Origin: CADEED01 sp020442965
GTDB lineage: Bacteria > Pseudomonadota > Gammaproteobacteria > Steroidobacterales > Steroidobacteraceae
Length of the DNA stretch: 64,000 nucleotides
Reading direction: 5' to 3'
Assembly (NCBI GenBank): GCA_041395525.1
Contig: JAWLAH010000011.1
Location: forward strand, 23,340 to 87,339
Shown: positions 43,828 to 51,720 of the stretch, piece after piece
How positions within the stretch are numbered: position 1 is the first letter of the stretch
Layout of the letters: each line of letters begins with the position of its first letter
Notes under the pieces: generated by a model
The model's input: only the letters and a program-made list of their open reading frames with translations
Told to the model about the DNA's origin: nothing
Database searches by the model: none
Position numbers and translations under genes: made by a program

Positions 43828-44010
43828 CTAACTCCCGGCTACTAGCGTTTCTTCATGATGACAGGTGGGGCAACAGGTCGGTGCGGCGTCCGGTCGCTGC
43901 ATGATAGCGCCGACCGGGAACCAAGTGGCGCAGGCACTGCATTGCACCCAGATCGCATTGCCGCGTTTCTCGTGGGCGGGGCCTGGATTGTCGCGGACGA
44001 CATTTGGCAT
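43828..44010 (-). CDS. Small zinc-ribbon-like protein
   Basis: 60 residues from ATG 44010, 13 bases after the UbiD stop. Cys24 and Cys27 (CSAC) and Cys46/Cys47 and Cys50 (CCPTCHH) form a typical four-ligand zinc or iron ribbon. There are no other features. It is located between a UbiD decarboxylase and a PqqC-like oxidase, so it could be an electron carrier (rubredoxin-like) or a small accessory subunit for one of them. Rubredoxins have CxxC pairs with different spacing, so a plain zinc ribbon is as likely. Confidence 0.6.
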   Translation of the reverse strand: MPNVVRDNPGPAHEKRGNAIWVQCSACATWFPVGAIMQRPDAAPTCCPTCHHEETLVAGS

Positions 44011-44023
44011 CTGCCCGTGCACC

Positions 44024-45439
44024 TCAGTACTGCGGCCAATCGGCCGGCGCAACCTCAGCTAACAACTCACGCGCACGCTGCCGGGCGGCCAGCGGCACGG
44101 TGGCCACGGGCGCCACTGCGCGCGGCGCACCGGCGCGCGACCGCGGCGGCAACGTCGCATCGATGCCGATCTTGGACACCGTTTGTGCGCCGGCTTGCAT
44201 CGATGGATCGAGGTTCGAGCCGGAAAGGCCATCGAGGACGATGGCGTCCCGCGCCCACTGGACGCGTGTGGCGAGCGCCCACATGACAGCTTCCGTATCG
44301 AAGATGTCGATGTCCTCGTCGACAGCGACGATCGTCTTGAGGCGCCGATACGCCAGCGCCGCAGCGAGCGCATCACGTACCTCGCCGCGTGCCGGATTCT
44401 CGAACTGCAACCAGGCATGGAAGCGGCGGCCGGACGCGGGCACGTAGACGTTCAACAACGACGGCGCGACCGCTTTGACGATTGAATAGACCTTGCCCTC
44501 CATCGCCATATTGTCGGGTACCAACATGTCGGTGAGGCCCGATCCGTAGTCGTGGTAGATCGCGTCTCGCCGTCGGCTGATACACGTGATTTCGCAGAGG
44601 GGTGCCTGGACTTGCGCGCCAAGATAGCCGGTGTACTCGCCGAATGGCCCATCGGCGGACATCTGACCCGGCGGCACGAATCCCTCGATGACGATCTCGG
44701 CGTCGGCCGGGACCATGATCTTCTCGCCGTGTGTGATCGTGGGCACCACCCGCAACGGTTCACCCAACACGCCGCCGGCCGCGACCCAGTGGCTCTCCGG
44801 GTACCTCAGCTTGGCCTGTGTACCTAACAACACGGCTGGGTGGTGCCCGATCCAGAAGGCGACGGGCGCTGCCTCGCCTTTGACCCAGAACTTGCGCACG
44901 TTGCGCGCGTTGTGCGTGGTGGGATATGGGAAGTAAGTCATGCGCCGTGGCGCCTTGACCCAGCAGCGCTGAATTGCGGTGTTGTCGATGCCGGTGTCCG
45001 GATCATAGGTAGTGGCATGCGCCGCAGTGAGATACGGGCCGGGCTCGAGCTCGTGCTGAACAGTGAGCGGCAAATCGAGAAGATTGGCGCCATCGCCTTG
45101 CAGTACGATCTCCTGCACAGGTGCGTCCTTCTGCGCGATGACTTGCGGCGCGATACCCGCGGCGGTGCGGGCCGCAAACCATTGCGCCGTGCGGCGATGA
45201 TCGTCGATGCCGAGCGCCGCGGCCGTCAGCGCGCGACTGGCCGTGAGATTGGTGACGAGCGGCATGCGTGTTGCGCCGTCGTCGATGCCGGCAAGTCTGC
45301 GCGCGAACAGGATCGGGAATTGCTGGCGGACGTCGAGTTCGTGCTGTAGCGCTGTGAGCTCATAGCGCGCCGCAAGGCCGGCCGGCAATTGCCAGATCTG
45401 GCTGCGATGGGCATCGAGAAATGATCGCAGGTCGCGCAT
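44024..45439 (-). CDS. UbiD-family prFMN-dependent decarboxylase
   Basis: 471 residues from ATG 45439. UbiD motifs: MRDLRSFLDAHRSQIWQL at the start, EIVLQGDGANLLDLPL, VPADAEIVIEGFVPPGQ and SADGPFGEYTGYLGAQ, which hold the prFMN/metal-binding Glu and Arg residues, and AVDEDIDIFDTEAVMWALATRVQ near the C-terminus. UbiD enzymes reversibly decarboxylate aromatic or alpha,beta-unsaturated acids using prenylated FMN made by UbiX, which is not in this window. It heads the 10.8-kb gene train, divergent from the methyltransferase gene, with operator-like repeats in between. Confidence 0.9.
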   Translation of the reverse strand: MRDLRSFLDAHRSQIWQLPAGLAARYELTALQHELDVRQQFPILFARRLAGIDDGATRMPLVTNLTASRALTAAALGIDDHRRTAQWFAARTAAGIAPQVIAQKDAPVQEIVLQGDGANLLDLPLTVQHELEPGPYLTAAHATTYDPDTGIDNTAIQRCWVKAPRRMTYFPYPTTHNARNVRKFWVKGEAAPVAFWIGHHPAVLLGTQAKLRYPESHWVAAGGVLGEPLRVVPTITHGEKIMVPADAEIVIEGFVPPGQMSADGPFGEYTGYLGAQVQAPLCEITCISRRRDAIYHDYGSGLTDMLVPDNMAMEGKVYSIVKAVAPSLLNVYVPASGRRFHAWLQFENPARGEVRDALAAALAYRRLKTIVAVDEDIDIFDTEAVMWALATRVQWARDAIVLDGLSGSNLDPSMQAGAQTVSKIGIDATLPPRSRAGAPRAVAPVATVPLAARQRARELLAEVAPADWPQY

Positions 45440-45446
45440 CGAGACA

Positions 45447-45507
45447 TCATATGGATATGACAATCTGCTGGGAAGGCACAATGCGTTTTGTTGCGTGTCA
45501 TATTGAC
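45447..45507. promoter_or_regulatory. Operator-like inverted repeats in the UbiD/methyltransferase divergent region
   Basis: The 161-bp divergent region (45440-45600) contains TCATAT-GG-ATATGA (45447-45460, perfect 6-bp arms). The octamer ATATGACA (45455-45462) recurs in inverted form as TGTCATAT (45496-45503), centres 41 bp apart (about four helix turns). A third small repeat GTCA-TAT-TGAC lies at 45497-45507. The spacing suggests cooperative or looping regulation of both directions, with the GntR protein encoded at 41.6-42.4 kb as the nearest candidate. Confidence 0.45.
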
Positions 45508-45600
45508 GTCGACCGAGCGTCCGCGCAGGATTCGAGCTCGCCCCCCCGAGACTGCGGCGCTGTAATTTCCGGCGCCGCCCAGAATTTCAAGGAGCCCGCC

Positions 45601-46728
45601 ATGGTTCGTAGCGTCCAACACGATATGTTGCCTCAGTCCACCCACGATGACGTGGCACGCCAGCAGTTCGTCGTCGCGCTCAAACAGGGCCTGAATCGCA
45701 GCATTCGCAGCAGCAACAAGCGATTGTTCGAAGAAGTGGTGGCGCCCGAATTCGCTGCAAGAACCGGCGCCACCCCCGACGATCGCGACACTATCCGCGG
45801 CGCGATGTACTCCCACCCGGCCTACCGCGGCTGGTCGACGATGCATCGCTCGGCGCAAGAACTCATGTGGACTTCCGTTGCAGACGTCGTGGCGCGCGAC
45901 ACGGAACGATTGCAGCAGCAGGCCGCCAGGCTCACGCAGCCCGCTAAACGGCGTGGCAGTCTCGAACTCGATCCCTCCGTGCAAGCGCCGCGCGGCGTCG
46001 CCAACCTGGATATTCACTTGCAAACGGGCGGCTACATGATGAACAGAAGCCCAGAAGATGTCGCCGCCGGCGCGCTCTACGAAGTCGGCGGCAATCTCTA
46101 TGCCTTCGGTCAGGGCCTCGGTAAGCACGACAGCAAAGCCGCGCACGTGCAGCGCTTCCTTGCCGAGAAATTCCCCGATCTGAAGCCTGAGCGCATTCTC
46201 GACATGGGCTGCTCGGCAGGTTCTGCCAGTGTGCCCTATGCGCTCGAGTTTCCCGATGCCGAGGTCCATGCGATCGATGTGGCGCCTGCCATGCTGCGCT
46301 ACGCGCATGCACGGGCTGAATCGTTAGCGGCGGCGGTGCATTTTCATCAGCGTGACGCGGCGGACACCAAGTTCCCCGATAGCTACTTCGATCTGATCGT
46401 CTCGCACAATATGATGCACGAGATCCCTGATAGCACGCGCCGCGGTATGTTGAAAGAATCCTGGCGCATGCTCGCGCCGGGCGGCGTCGCGGTGCACCAG
46501 GACGTGCCGCTGCAGTTCAAGGGTCTGTCGGAATTCCAGAAGTTCGAGATGTCGTGGGACACGCTCAATAACAACGAGCCGTATTGGGAGGTCTACGCCA
46601 GTGCCGACCTCGCCGCCGACGCCAAGGCCGCCGGCATCCCCGATGCACAGGTCTATGTCGGCAATCTGCCGCAAGCTACGCAGAGCCTGCCGTGGTTCGT
46701 CACCGTCATCACCAAGCCCGCCGCCTAA
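45601..46728 (+). CDS. Class I SAM-dependent methyltransferase
   Basis: 375 residues from ATG 45601 with AAGGAG (45590-45595) six bases upstream. An N-terminal helical domain of about 190 residues precedes the SAM-binding core: RILDMGCSAGSASVPYALEFP (motif I), VHAIDVAPAMLRYAHARAES (motif II), FDLIVSHNMMHEI (motif III) and LKESWRMLAPGGVAVHQD. The substrate is unknown. It is followed 7 bases later by the aldehyde dehydrogenase, with which it forms an operon divergent from the UbiD train. Confidence 0.86.
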   Translation: MVRSVQHDMLPQSTHDDVARQQFVVALKQGLNRSIRSSNKRLFEEVVAPEFAARTGATPDDRDTIRGAMYSHPAYRGWSTMHRSAQELMWTSVADVVARDTERLQQQAARLTQPAKRRGSLELDPSVQAPRGVANLDIHLQTGGYMMNRSPEDVAAGALYEVGGNLYAFGQGLGKHDSKAAHVQRFLAEKFPDLKPERILDMGCSAGSASVPYALEFPDAEVHAIDVAPAMLRYAHARAESLAAAVHFHQRDAADTKFPDSYFDLIVSHNMMHEIPDSTRRGMLKESWRMLAPGGVAVHQDVPLQFKGLSEFQKFEMSWDTLNNNEPYWEVYASADLAADAKAAGIPDAQVYVGNLPQATQSLPWFVTVITKPAA

Positions 46729-46735
46729 CATTCAT

Positions 46736-48253
46736 ATGAATGCTGTCACCCTACCGAAGTCGCATGCAGTCAATTCGCACGTCACCAGCCTGATCGATGG
46801 CGAAGGCGTAGCGCTGCGTGCCAAGGGCGCGGATATTCCGGTCATCAATCCGACTACCGAGGAGACGATCAGCCAGCTGCGCGAGGCGGACGCTGTCGAG
46901 GTGGATCTCGCAGTACGCTCGGCGCGGCGCGCATTCGACAGCGGTCCGTGGCCGCAGATGGATATCAACGATCGCAAGGATATTCTCTATTCCATCCGCG
47001 ACCACCTGCGCAAACACAGCGAGGAGTTGGCGTATCTGGAGTGCCTAAACGTCGGCCTCCCCTTGCAGAGCGTACGCGGCCACGTGCAGCGCATGGCGCG
47101 CAATTTCGAGTTCTTCGCGGAGGTGGCGAGCAACGTACACGGCGAGACGTACACCCAAACCAAGGGCTACCTCACGTATGTGACGCGCGAGCCCAAGGGC
47201 GTGGCGGCGCTGATCGCACCCTGGAATGCGCCGCTCGCGCTCGCGTCGATGCGGGTCGCCACCTGCATCCCCTGGGGCAACACTTGTGTTCTCAAGCCCT
47301 CGGAATTCACGCCGCTGTCGGTCCGGCGCATGGTGGAGATTTTCCACGAGGCGGGCTTGCCCCCAGGCGTCGTAAATCTCGTGAACGGACGCGGGCCCGT
47401 GACCGGCAGCGCACTCGTGAGTCACGCGGGAGTGGACATGATCGGCTTCACCGGCGGAACAACGACCGCACGGTCGATTGCCGCCACCGCCGGCAAGAAT
47501 CTGAAGCCGGTCGCGCTCGAGCTCGGCGGCAAATCGGCGAACATCATCTTCGATTCGGCCAGTATCGATCGCGCACTCGACGGCGCGCTCGCCGGCATCT
47601 TTGGCAACAATGGTCAACAATGTCTCGCGGGCTCGCGCATCCTGGTGCACGAGAAGATCGCCAAGCAGTTCATCGAGCGGTTTGTGGAGCGCGCCAAGAA
47701 AATTCGGCTCGGCGATCCACAACTAGCCGCCACCGAAGTCGGACCGCTTGCCTACAAAGCACACCTGGAACGCGTCCTCGGCTTCGTGGACATCGCCAAG
47801 GCCGACGGCGGCCGGCTGTTAGTCGGCGGCAGGCGCGCGCCAGATTTCGGCCGCGGTTATTTCATGGAACCCACGGCCGTGCTGGCATCTACTAACGACT
47901 CGCGCGTTTGCCAGGAAGAGATATTCGGGCCATTCGCCACTTTTCTCACCTTCAGCTCGCTCGCTGAAGCTATAGAGATTGCCAACAAGTCGAAGTTTGG
48001 CCTGGTGAGCTACGTCTGGTCCGAGGATCTCAACACGGTGATGCGCTGCTCGCGCGAGATCCGCGCCGGCACCGTGTGGGTGAACACGCCGATGATGCGC
48101 GAGCTGCGCGCTCCGTTTGGCGGCTACCGGGAATCCGGTATCGGCCGCGATGGTCCGCAGGCGAGCCTTGAGTTCTTCACCGAGCTCAAAGCGACGATCA
48201 TTCCGATCGATCCGCCGGCGCTGCCGAAATACGGCGCCACGGTGCGCAGTTAG
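46736..48253 (+). CDS. NAD(P)-dependent aldehyde dehydrogenase (HpaE-like)
   Basis: 505 residues from ATG 46736; a longer upstream frame only overlaps the methyltransferase. The ALDH active site is complete: PWNAPLALASMRVATCI, KPSEFTPLS, ALELGGKSANIIF with the general-base Glu, and NNGQQCLAGSRILVHE with the catalytic Cys. EEIFGPFATFLTF also fits. It resembles 5-carboxymethyl-2-hydroxymuconate semialdehyde dehydrogenase and betaine-aldehyde dehydrogenases. It oxidises a catabolic aldehyde to the acid. Its last 4 bases overlap the opposing VOC gene. Confidence 0.92.
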   Translation: MNAVTLPKSHAVNSHVTSLIDGEGVALRAKGADIPVINPTTEETISQLREADAVEVDLAVRSARRAFDSGPWPQMDINDRKDILYSIRDHLRKHSEELAYLECLNVGLPLQSVRGHVQRMARNFEFFAEVASNVHGETYTQTKGYLTYVTREPKGVAALIAPWNAPLALASMRVATCIPWGNTCVLKPSEFTPLSVRRMVEIFHEAGLPPGVVNLVNGRGPVTGSALVSHAGVDMIGFTGGTTTARSIAATAGKNLKPVALELGGKSANIIFDSASIDRALDGALAGIFGNNGQQCLAGSRILVHEKIAKQFIERFVERAKKIRLGDPQLAATEVGPLAYKAHLERVLGFVDIAKADGGRLLVGGRRAPDFGRGYFMEPTAVLASTNDSRVCQEEIFGPFATFLTFSSLAEAIEIANKSKFGLVSYVWSEDLNTVMRCSREIRAGTVWVNTPMMRELRAPFGGYRESGIGRDGPQASLEFFTELKATIIPIDPPALPKYGATVRS

Positions 48254-48849
48254 CGCTTCTTCTTGCGCGCCCGGGTACCGGCGGCTCGCTTGGCTGCAGC
48301 CTGCTTGCGCACCCAGGGGAACTCGTTGGATAGGCCTAACGATCCACCCTCGAGGTTTTGGATAAAGTTGCAGAGCACCCCATTCGGATCGCGCAGTGTC
48401 ATCTCTTTGGACGATACGCCGTGTTGCTCGAGCGACAAAACTACCGGTGGACACAATATGGTGAGCCCGATCGCGCGTGACCGCTCGTGGATGCCATCGA
48501 CATCGGCGGTGTGAAAGACGAGGCAGGCCTCGCCGCGATTGGCACGATCGATATTGCGATGCGTATCGTCATCCGGGGCGGGGTCGGTTACCTCGAACAA
48601 TCCCACCATGCCGAAGTCAACATCATTCGATTGCAGGATGATCCAGCGCGTGTGGCACGGCGCCATGCCGAGCAGTTGATAGAGCGCCGGCAATTCATCG
48701 CCCGCTGAGCCCTCGACCCAGACATTCATGCCGAGTACGTCGCGGTAAAACTGGAGTGAGCGCTCCATGTCGCGCACGATGATCGCAGTGCGCTTCAGCG
48801 GCGTGACGGCGGACTGGCGCGGCTCGGGCAGTTTGGTGGTGGTATTCAA
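48250..48849 (-). CDS. VOC-family (glyoxalase/dioxygenase-fold) protein
   Basis: 199 residues. LKRTAIIVRDMERSLQFYRDVLGMNVWVEGS is the typical first beta-alpha-beta unit of a VOC domain. EACLVFHTADVDGIHERSRAIG and MTLRDPNGVLCNFIQ form the second. The C-terminal 20 residues are lysine- and alanine-rich. VOC proteins use a divalent metal for isomerisation, ring opening or glutathione chemistry. It points away from the tandem hydrolase gene, with which it shares an 81-bp divergent region, and overlaps the ALDH stop by 4 bases. Confidence 0.85.
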   Translation of the reverse strand: MNTTTKLPEPRQSAVTPLKRTAIIVRDMERSLQFYRDVLGMNVWVEGSAGDELPALYQLLGMAPCHTRWIILQSNDVDFGMVGLFEVTDPAPDDDTHRNIDRANRGEACLVFHTADVDGIHERSRAIGLTILCPPVVLSLEQHGVSSKEMTLRDPNGVLCNFIQNLEGGSLGLSNEFPWVRKQAAAKRAAGTRARKKKR

Positions 48850-48889
48850 GACATGCTCTCCTCGTTGCGCGCCGGAATCCGGTAACCTC

Positions 48890-48923
48890 TAGATCATAGC
48901 GAGAGGTAGATCATAACGAGAGG
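48890..48923. repeat. 17-bp tandem repeat containing the RBS of the tandem hydrolase gene
   Basis: TAGATCATAGCGAGAGG (48890-48906) is followed directly by TAGATCATAACGAGAGG (48907-48923), one base different. The second copy supplies the GAGAGG ribosome-binding site seven bases before ATG 48931, and the first copy holds an identical purine run. Confidence 0.8.
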
Positions 48924-48930
48924 GACCCCG

Positions 48931-50601
48931 ATGCGGCGAGCATTTGTCAACTTCGATGGCCGGCAAATTCACTATCGAACCGCGGGCGAAGGCGCGCCGG
49001 TCATTTTGCTGCACCCATCCCCACTCTCGAGCACCATGGTGGTGCCCGTCGCCGCGGAGATCGCAAGGCGCAACCGCGTCTATGCGCTCGATACCCCCGG
49101 CTACGGCCTATCCGACCCGCCGCCCTATAAGCCCGAGTCGCTCGACGACTACCTGCCCATTTTCGCCAGCACTCTCGATGCGCTTGGCCTGACAAGCGTT
49201 TGCTTGTACGGCGCTGCCACGGGCGCGCAACTCGCCGTCGAGTTTGCGCGGCGCTACCCGGAACGCGTGCGCCTCCTAATACTCGATACCGCCGGGCACA
49301 TCGACCCCGAGGACTGTGAAGAGATCGTAAGAGGCTATTTTCCGAGCGTTCGCCCCAAGCTCGATGGCCGCCATCTGATGACCTATTGGCACATGGTGCG
49401 CGAACTGAACGTTTTCTTCCCCTGGTCGATCACCAAGGCGGCTAATCGAGTGCCGCGCGACATACCACCTGTGACGCTCATGCAGCAGTTCTTGCTGGAC
49501 TACCTGCGCGCTGGCACGCGCTACGACTGGGCTTATCGACCCGCGTTCTACAACGAACGCGCCGAGCGCGCACAAGGCGTCACCGTGCCCGCCGTCGTGA
49601 CTCGGTGGGTTGGCAGTATTGCACTGCCTATTACCGACGCGCTCATCGCGGCGGGATTGCCCGCGAACTACAAGGTCCTACCACTCAATGCAAGCATGGC
49701 CGATCGCGCCAGGGGGATTGCGGACTACATCGCCAAGCACTACCAGGGCGATCCCGCCCCGGCGCTGCCTGTGGACGCACCGATCGCGAGTCGCTTGTAC
49801 TCCAAGCTCATCGCGCTACGCGGTGGCGTCCTGCACGCTCGCGTCCACCTGCAGGGCGCGGGCAAGCCAATGCTGGTACTACATAGCTCGGCGGCGTCCG
49901 CCGCGCTCGTGGAACCGATCGCGCAAGGCTGGATCGGTCGTCGGCCCGTGATCGCCCTTGATCTCCCGGGCAGCGGCGAATCGGACGCACTGCTTGCGGA
50001 TGACGATATCTCGATCGAGCAGTACGCCGCTGTGGTGCTCGAGGCGATGGATGCACTTGGCATCGAACAACTAGACGTCGCAGGCCGATATATTGGGGCT
50101 CTCGTGGGGCTCGAAATGGATCGACAACGGCCCGGGAGCGTCACACGACTGACATTCCTCGGCGTGCCACTCCTCAGCGCCGCCGAACGACGGGAAATGA
50201 AAGCCCACTATGCACCGTCGATCGCACCACAGCCCGACGGCACGCATCTCATCAGGGCTTGGTACATGATGCGCGATCAGGCGCTGTGGTTCCCTTACTT
50301 CAAGCGCACGCAATCGGCAGCCCTGCACTCGGAGCCGAACGTCGACCCCGACTACATCCACAAGCGCGTTGTCGAATCGATGAAGATGGGTGATCGTTAT
50401 CAGCTCGCTTACCAAGCGGAGTTCGATTACCCGATGGCTGAACGATTGCCCGCCGCGCACTGCCAGGTGATTCTTGCGAGCGCTCCATGGGAGCCACTGC
50501 TCGATCGGCTGCCGATCGCGCAGAAGCTACTACCCAAGGCAATTGTCCTGAAGTTGCCGGATCGATTTGGCGATTGGGCACGCGCGATCGACGCGGCCTA
50601 G
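48931..50601 (+). CDS. Tandem alpha/beta-hydrolase fusion lacking nucleophile serines
   Basis: 556 residues made of two alpha/beta-hydrolase domains. The first is about 1-275: VILLHPSPLSSTM, YALDTPGYGLSDPP, then elbow LYGAATGAQ with Ala96 where the Ser should be. The second is about 290-556: LVLHSSAASAAL, IALDLPGSGESDA, elbow VAGRYIGAL with Tyr387. Both therefore lack the catalytic nucleophile, and no clear late His is seen. Possible roles are ligand binding, a lyase reaction, or a scaffold. The protein has no signal peptide. It is followed 27 bases later by a nitrilase gene and then a peptide-binding protein gene. Confidence 0.82.
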   Translation: MRRAFVNFDGRQIHYRTAGEGAPVILLHPSPLSSTMVVPVAAEIARRNRVYALDTPGYGLSDPPPYKPESLDDYLPIFASTLDALGLTSVCLYGAATGAQLAVEFARRYPERVRLLILDTAGHIDPEDCEEIVRGYFPSVRPKLDGRHLMTYWHMVRELNVFFPWSITKAANRVPRDIPPVTLMQQFLLDYLRAGTRYDWAYRPAFYNERAERAQGVTVPAVVTRWVGSIALPITDALIAAGLPANYKVLPLNASMADRARGIADYIAKHYQGDPAPALPVDAPIASRLYSKLIALRGGVLHARVHLQGAGKPMLVLHSSAASAALVEPIAQGWIGRRPVIALDLPGSGESDALLADDDISIEQYAAVVLEAMDALGIEQLDVAGRYIGALVGLEMDRQRPGSVTRLTFLGVPLLSAAERREMKAHYAPSIAPQPDGTHLIRAWYMMRDQALWFPYFKRTQSAALHSEPNVDPDYIHKRVVESMKMGDRYQLAYQAEFDYPMAERLPAAHCQVILASAPWEPLLDRLPIAQKLLPKAIVLKLPDRFGDWARAIDAA

Positions 50602-50628
50602 AATTGCGGCTATTCGAGGAGCTGAGCC

Positions 50629-51711
50629 ATGGTCGACGTTTACAACATCTCGGTCGTTCAACCTGCTGTTCGTCCCGTGCTGCGGGCTGACGCGCCGTTC
50701 GATCGAGCCGCACTGCGGGCAAACCTCGATCGCGCCTGCGAGCATGTACTAACCGCAGCGCGCTATTTCCGCAGCAAGATCGTCGTATTCCCGGAGTTTT
50801 TCCTGCACGGCTTTCAGATGGGACGCAGCAACGACGACTGGATCAGCACGAGCGTGCGTATTCCAGGCCCGGAGACCGAGCAGTTAGGAAAAGTGGCCCG
50901 CGAAGCCAAATGCTATGTCGCGGGCATGACCTACGAGGTGATGCCGCAGTATCCGGGCCGCTTCTGGAACACGGCATTCATCATCGACCCAGCAGGCCAA
51001 GTCGCGTTGCGATATCACAAGCTCTACGCGATGACGGGCAAGACGCGACCCGGAGATGTGTACGAGGACTACCAGCGTCGCTTTGGCGGACCGGAGTCAT
51101 TGTTCCCGGTGCTGACAACCCCGTACGGCAATCTCGGTTGCCTGGTTTGCTACGACATCAATTTTCCGGAAGTCACACGCTGCCTCGCGTTGCGCGGCGC
51201 GGAGATCTTCCTGCACATCTCGAGCGAGGGACGCAGCAGCTATCACCTGCCGGACGGGGGCTGGGAGATCGCCCGCCGCACGCGTGCTTACGAAAACATC
51301 GCGTATCTTGCAATGTCCAACTGCGGTCCCGCAATTGACACCGATGCTCCCGCTGACTTTTCGCACGGGCATTCGCAGATCGTCGACTTCAATGGGCGCG
51401 TACTCAACATGGCCGAATCCGCAGGTGAGACGATCATAAGCGCCGAGGTGGATATCGAAGCCCTGCGGCGCCGGCGCGCGCGCGCCAGCCTGAACTTCCT
51501 GGCGGAACTGTCGCCGCAGATACACGCGCCGATCTATGCGGCCACCCAAGCGTGGCCTACCAACCACTGGGCCGGGCAACCGATGGCGAGCGTCGCCGAG
51601 AACCGCGCAGTGGAAGCCGACGTCATCACACGCATGCAAACGGCCGGGATACTCACTGCACCGGCGGCCCAGGAAGCGCCGACCGCCGGGCGCGTCGGCT
51701 CACAGGAGTGA
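50629..51711 (+). CDS. Nitrilase-superfamily carbon-nitrogen hydrolase
   Basis: 360 residues; GAGGAG lies upstream of ATG. The triad is Glu56 in VVFPEFFLHG, Lys131 in RYHKLYA and Cys174 in VCYDINFPEV. The long C-terminal tail (about 290-360) and NTAFIIDPAGQVALRYHK fit N-carbamoyl amino acid or beta-ureidopropionase-like amidohydrolases. With the hydantoinase at 36.5-38.1 kb it could complete ring-opening plus decarbamoylation of a cyclic ureide (inference). It is not closely similar to the nitrilase at 2.9 kb. Confidence 0.85.
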   Translation: MVDVYNISVVQPAVRPVLRADAPFDRAALRANLDRACEHVLTAARYFRSKIVVFPEFFLHGFQMGRSNDDWISTSVRIPGPETEQLGKVAREAKCYVAGMTYEVMPQYPGRFWNTAFIIDPAGQVALRYHKLYAMTGKTRPGDVYEDYQRRFGGPESLFPVLTTPYGNLGCLVCYDINFPEVTRCLALRGAEIFLHISSEGRSSYHLPDGGWEIARRTRAYENIAYLAMSNCGPAIDTDAPADFSHGHSQIVDFNGRVLNMAESAGETIISAEVDIEALRRRRARASLNFLAELSPQIHAPIYAATQAWPTNHWAGQPMASVAENRAVEADVITRMQTAGILTAPAAQEAPTAGRVGSQE

Positions 51712-51720
51712 GGCTACAGC

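Noticed and set aside
45226..46308. Minus-strand open frame of about 360 codons over the methyltransferase
   Set aside because: No domain, crosses the divergent promoter region, and conflicts with the SAM-binding motifs of the plus-strand gene.
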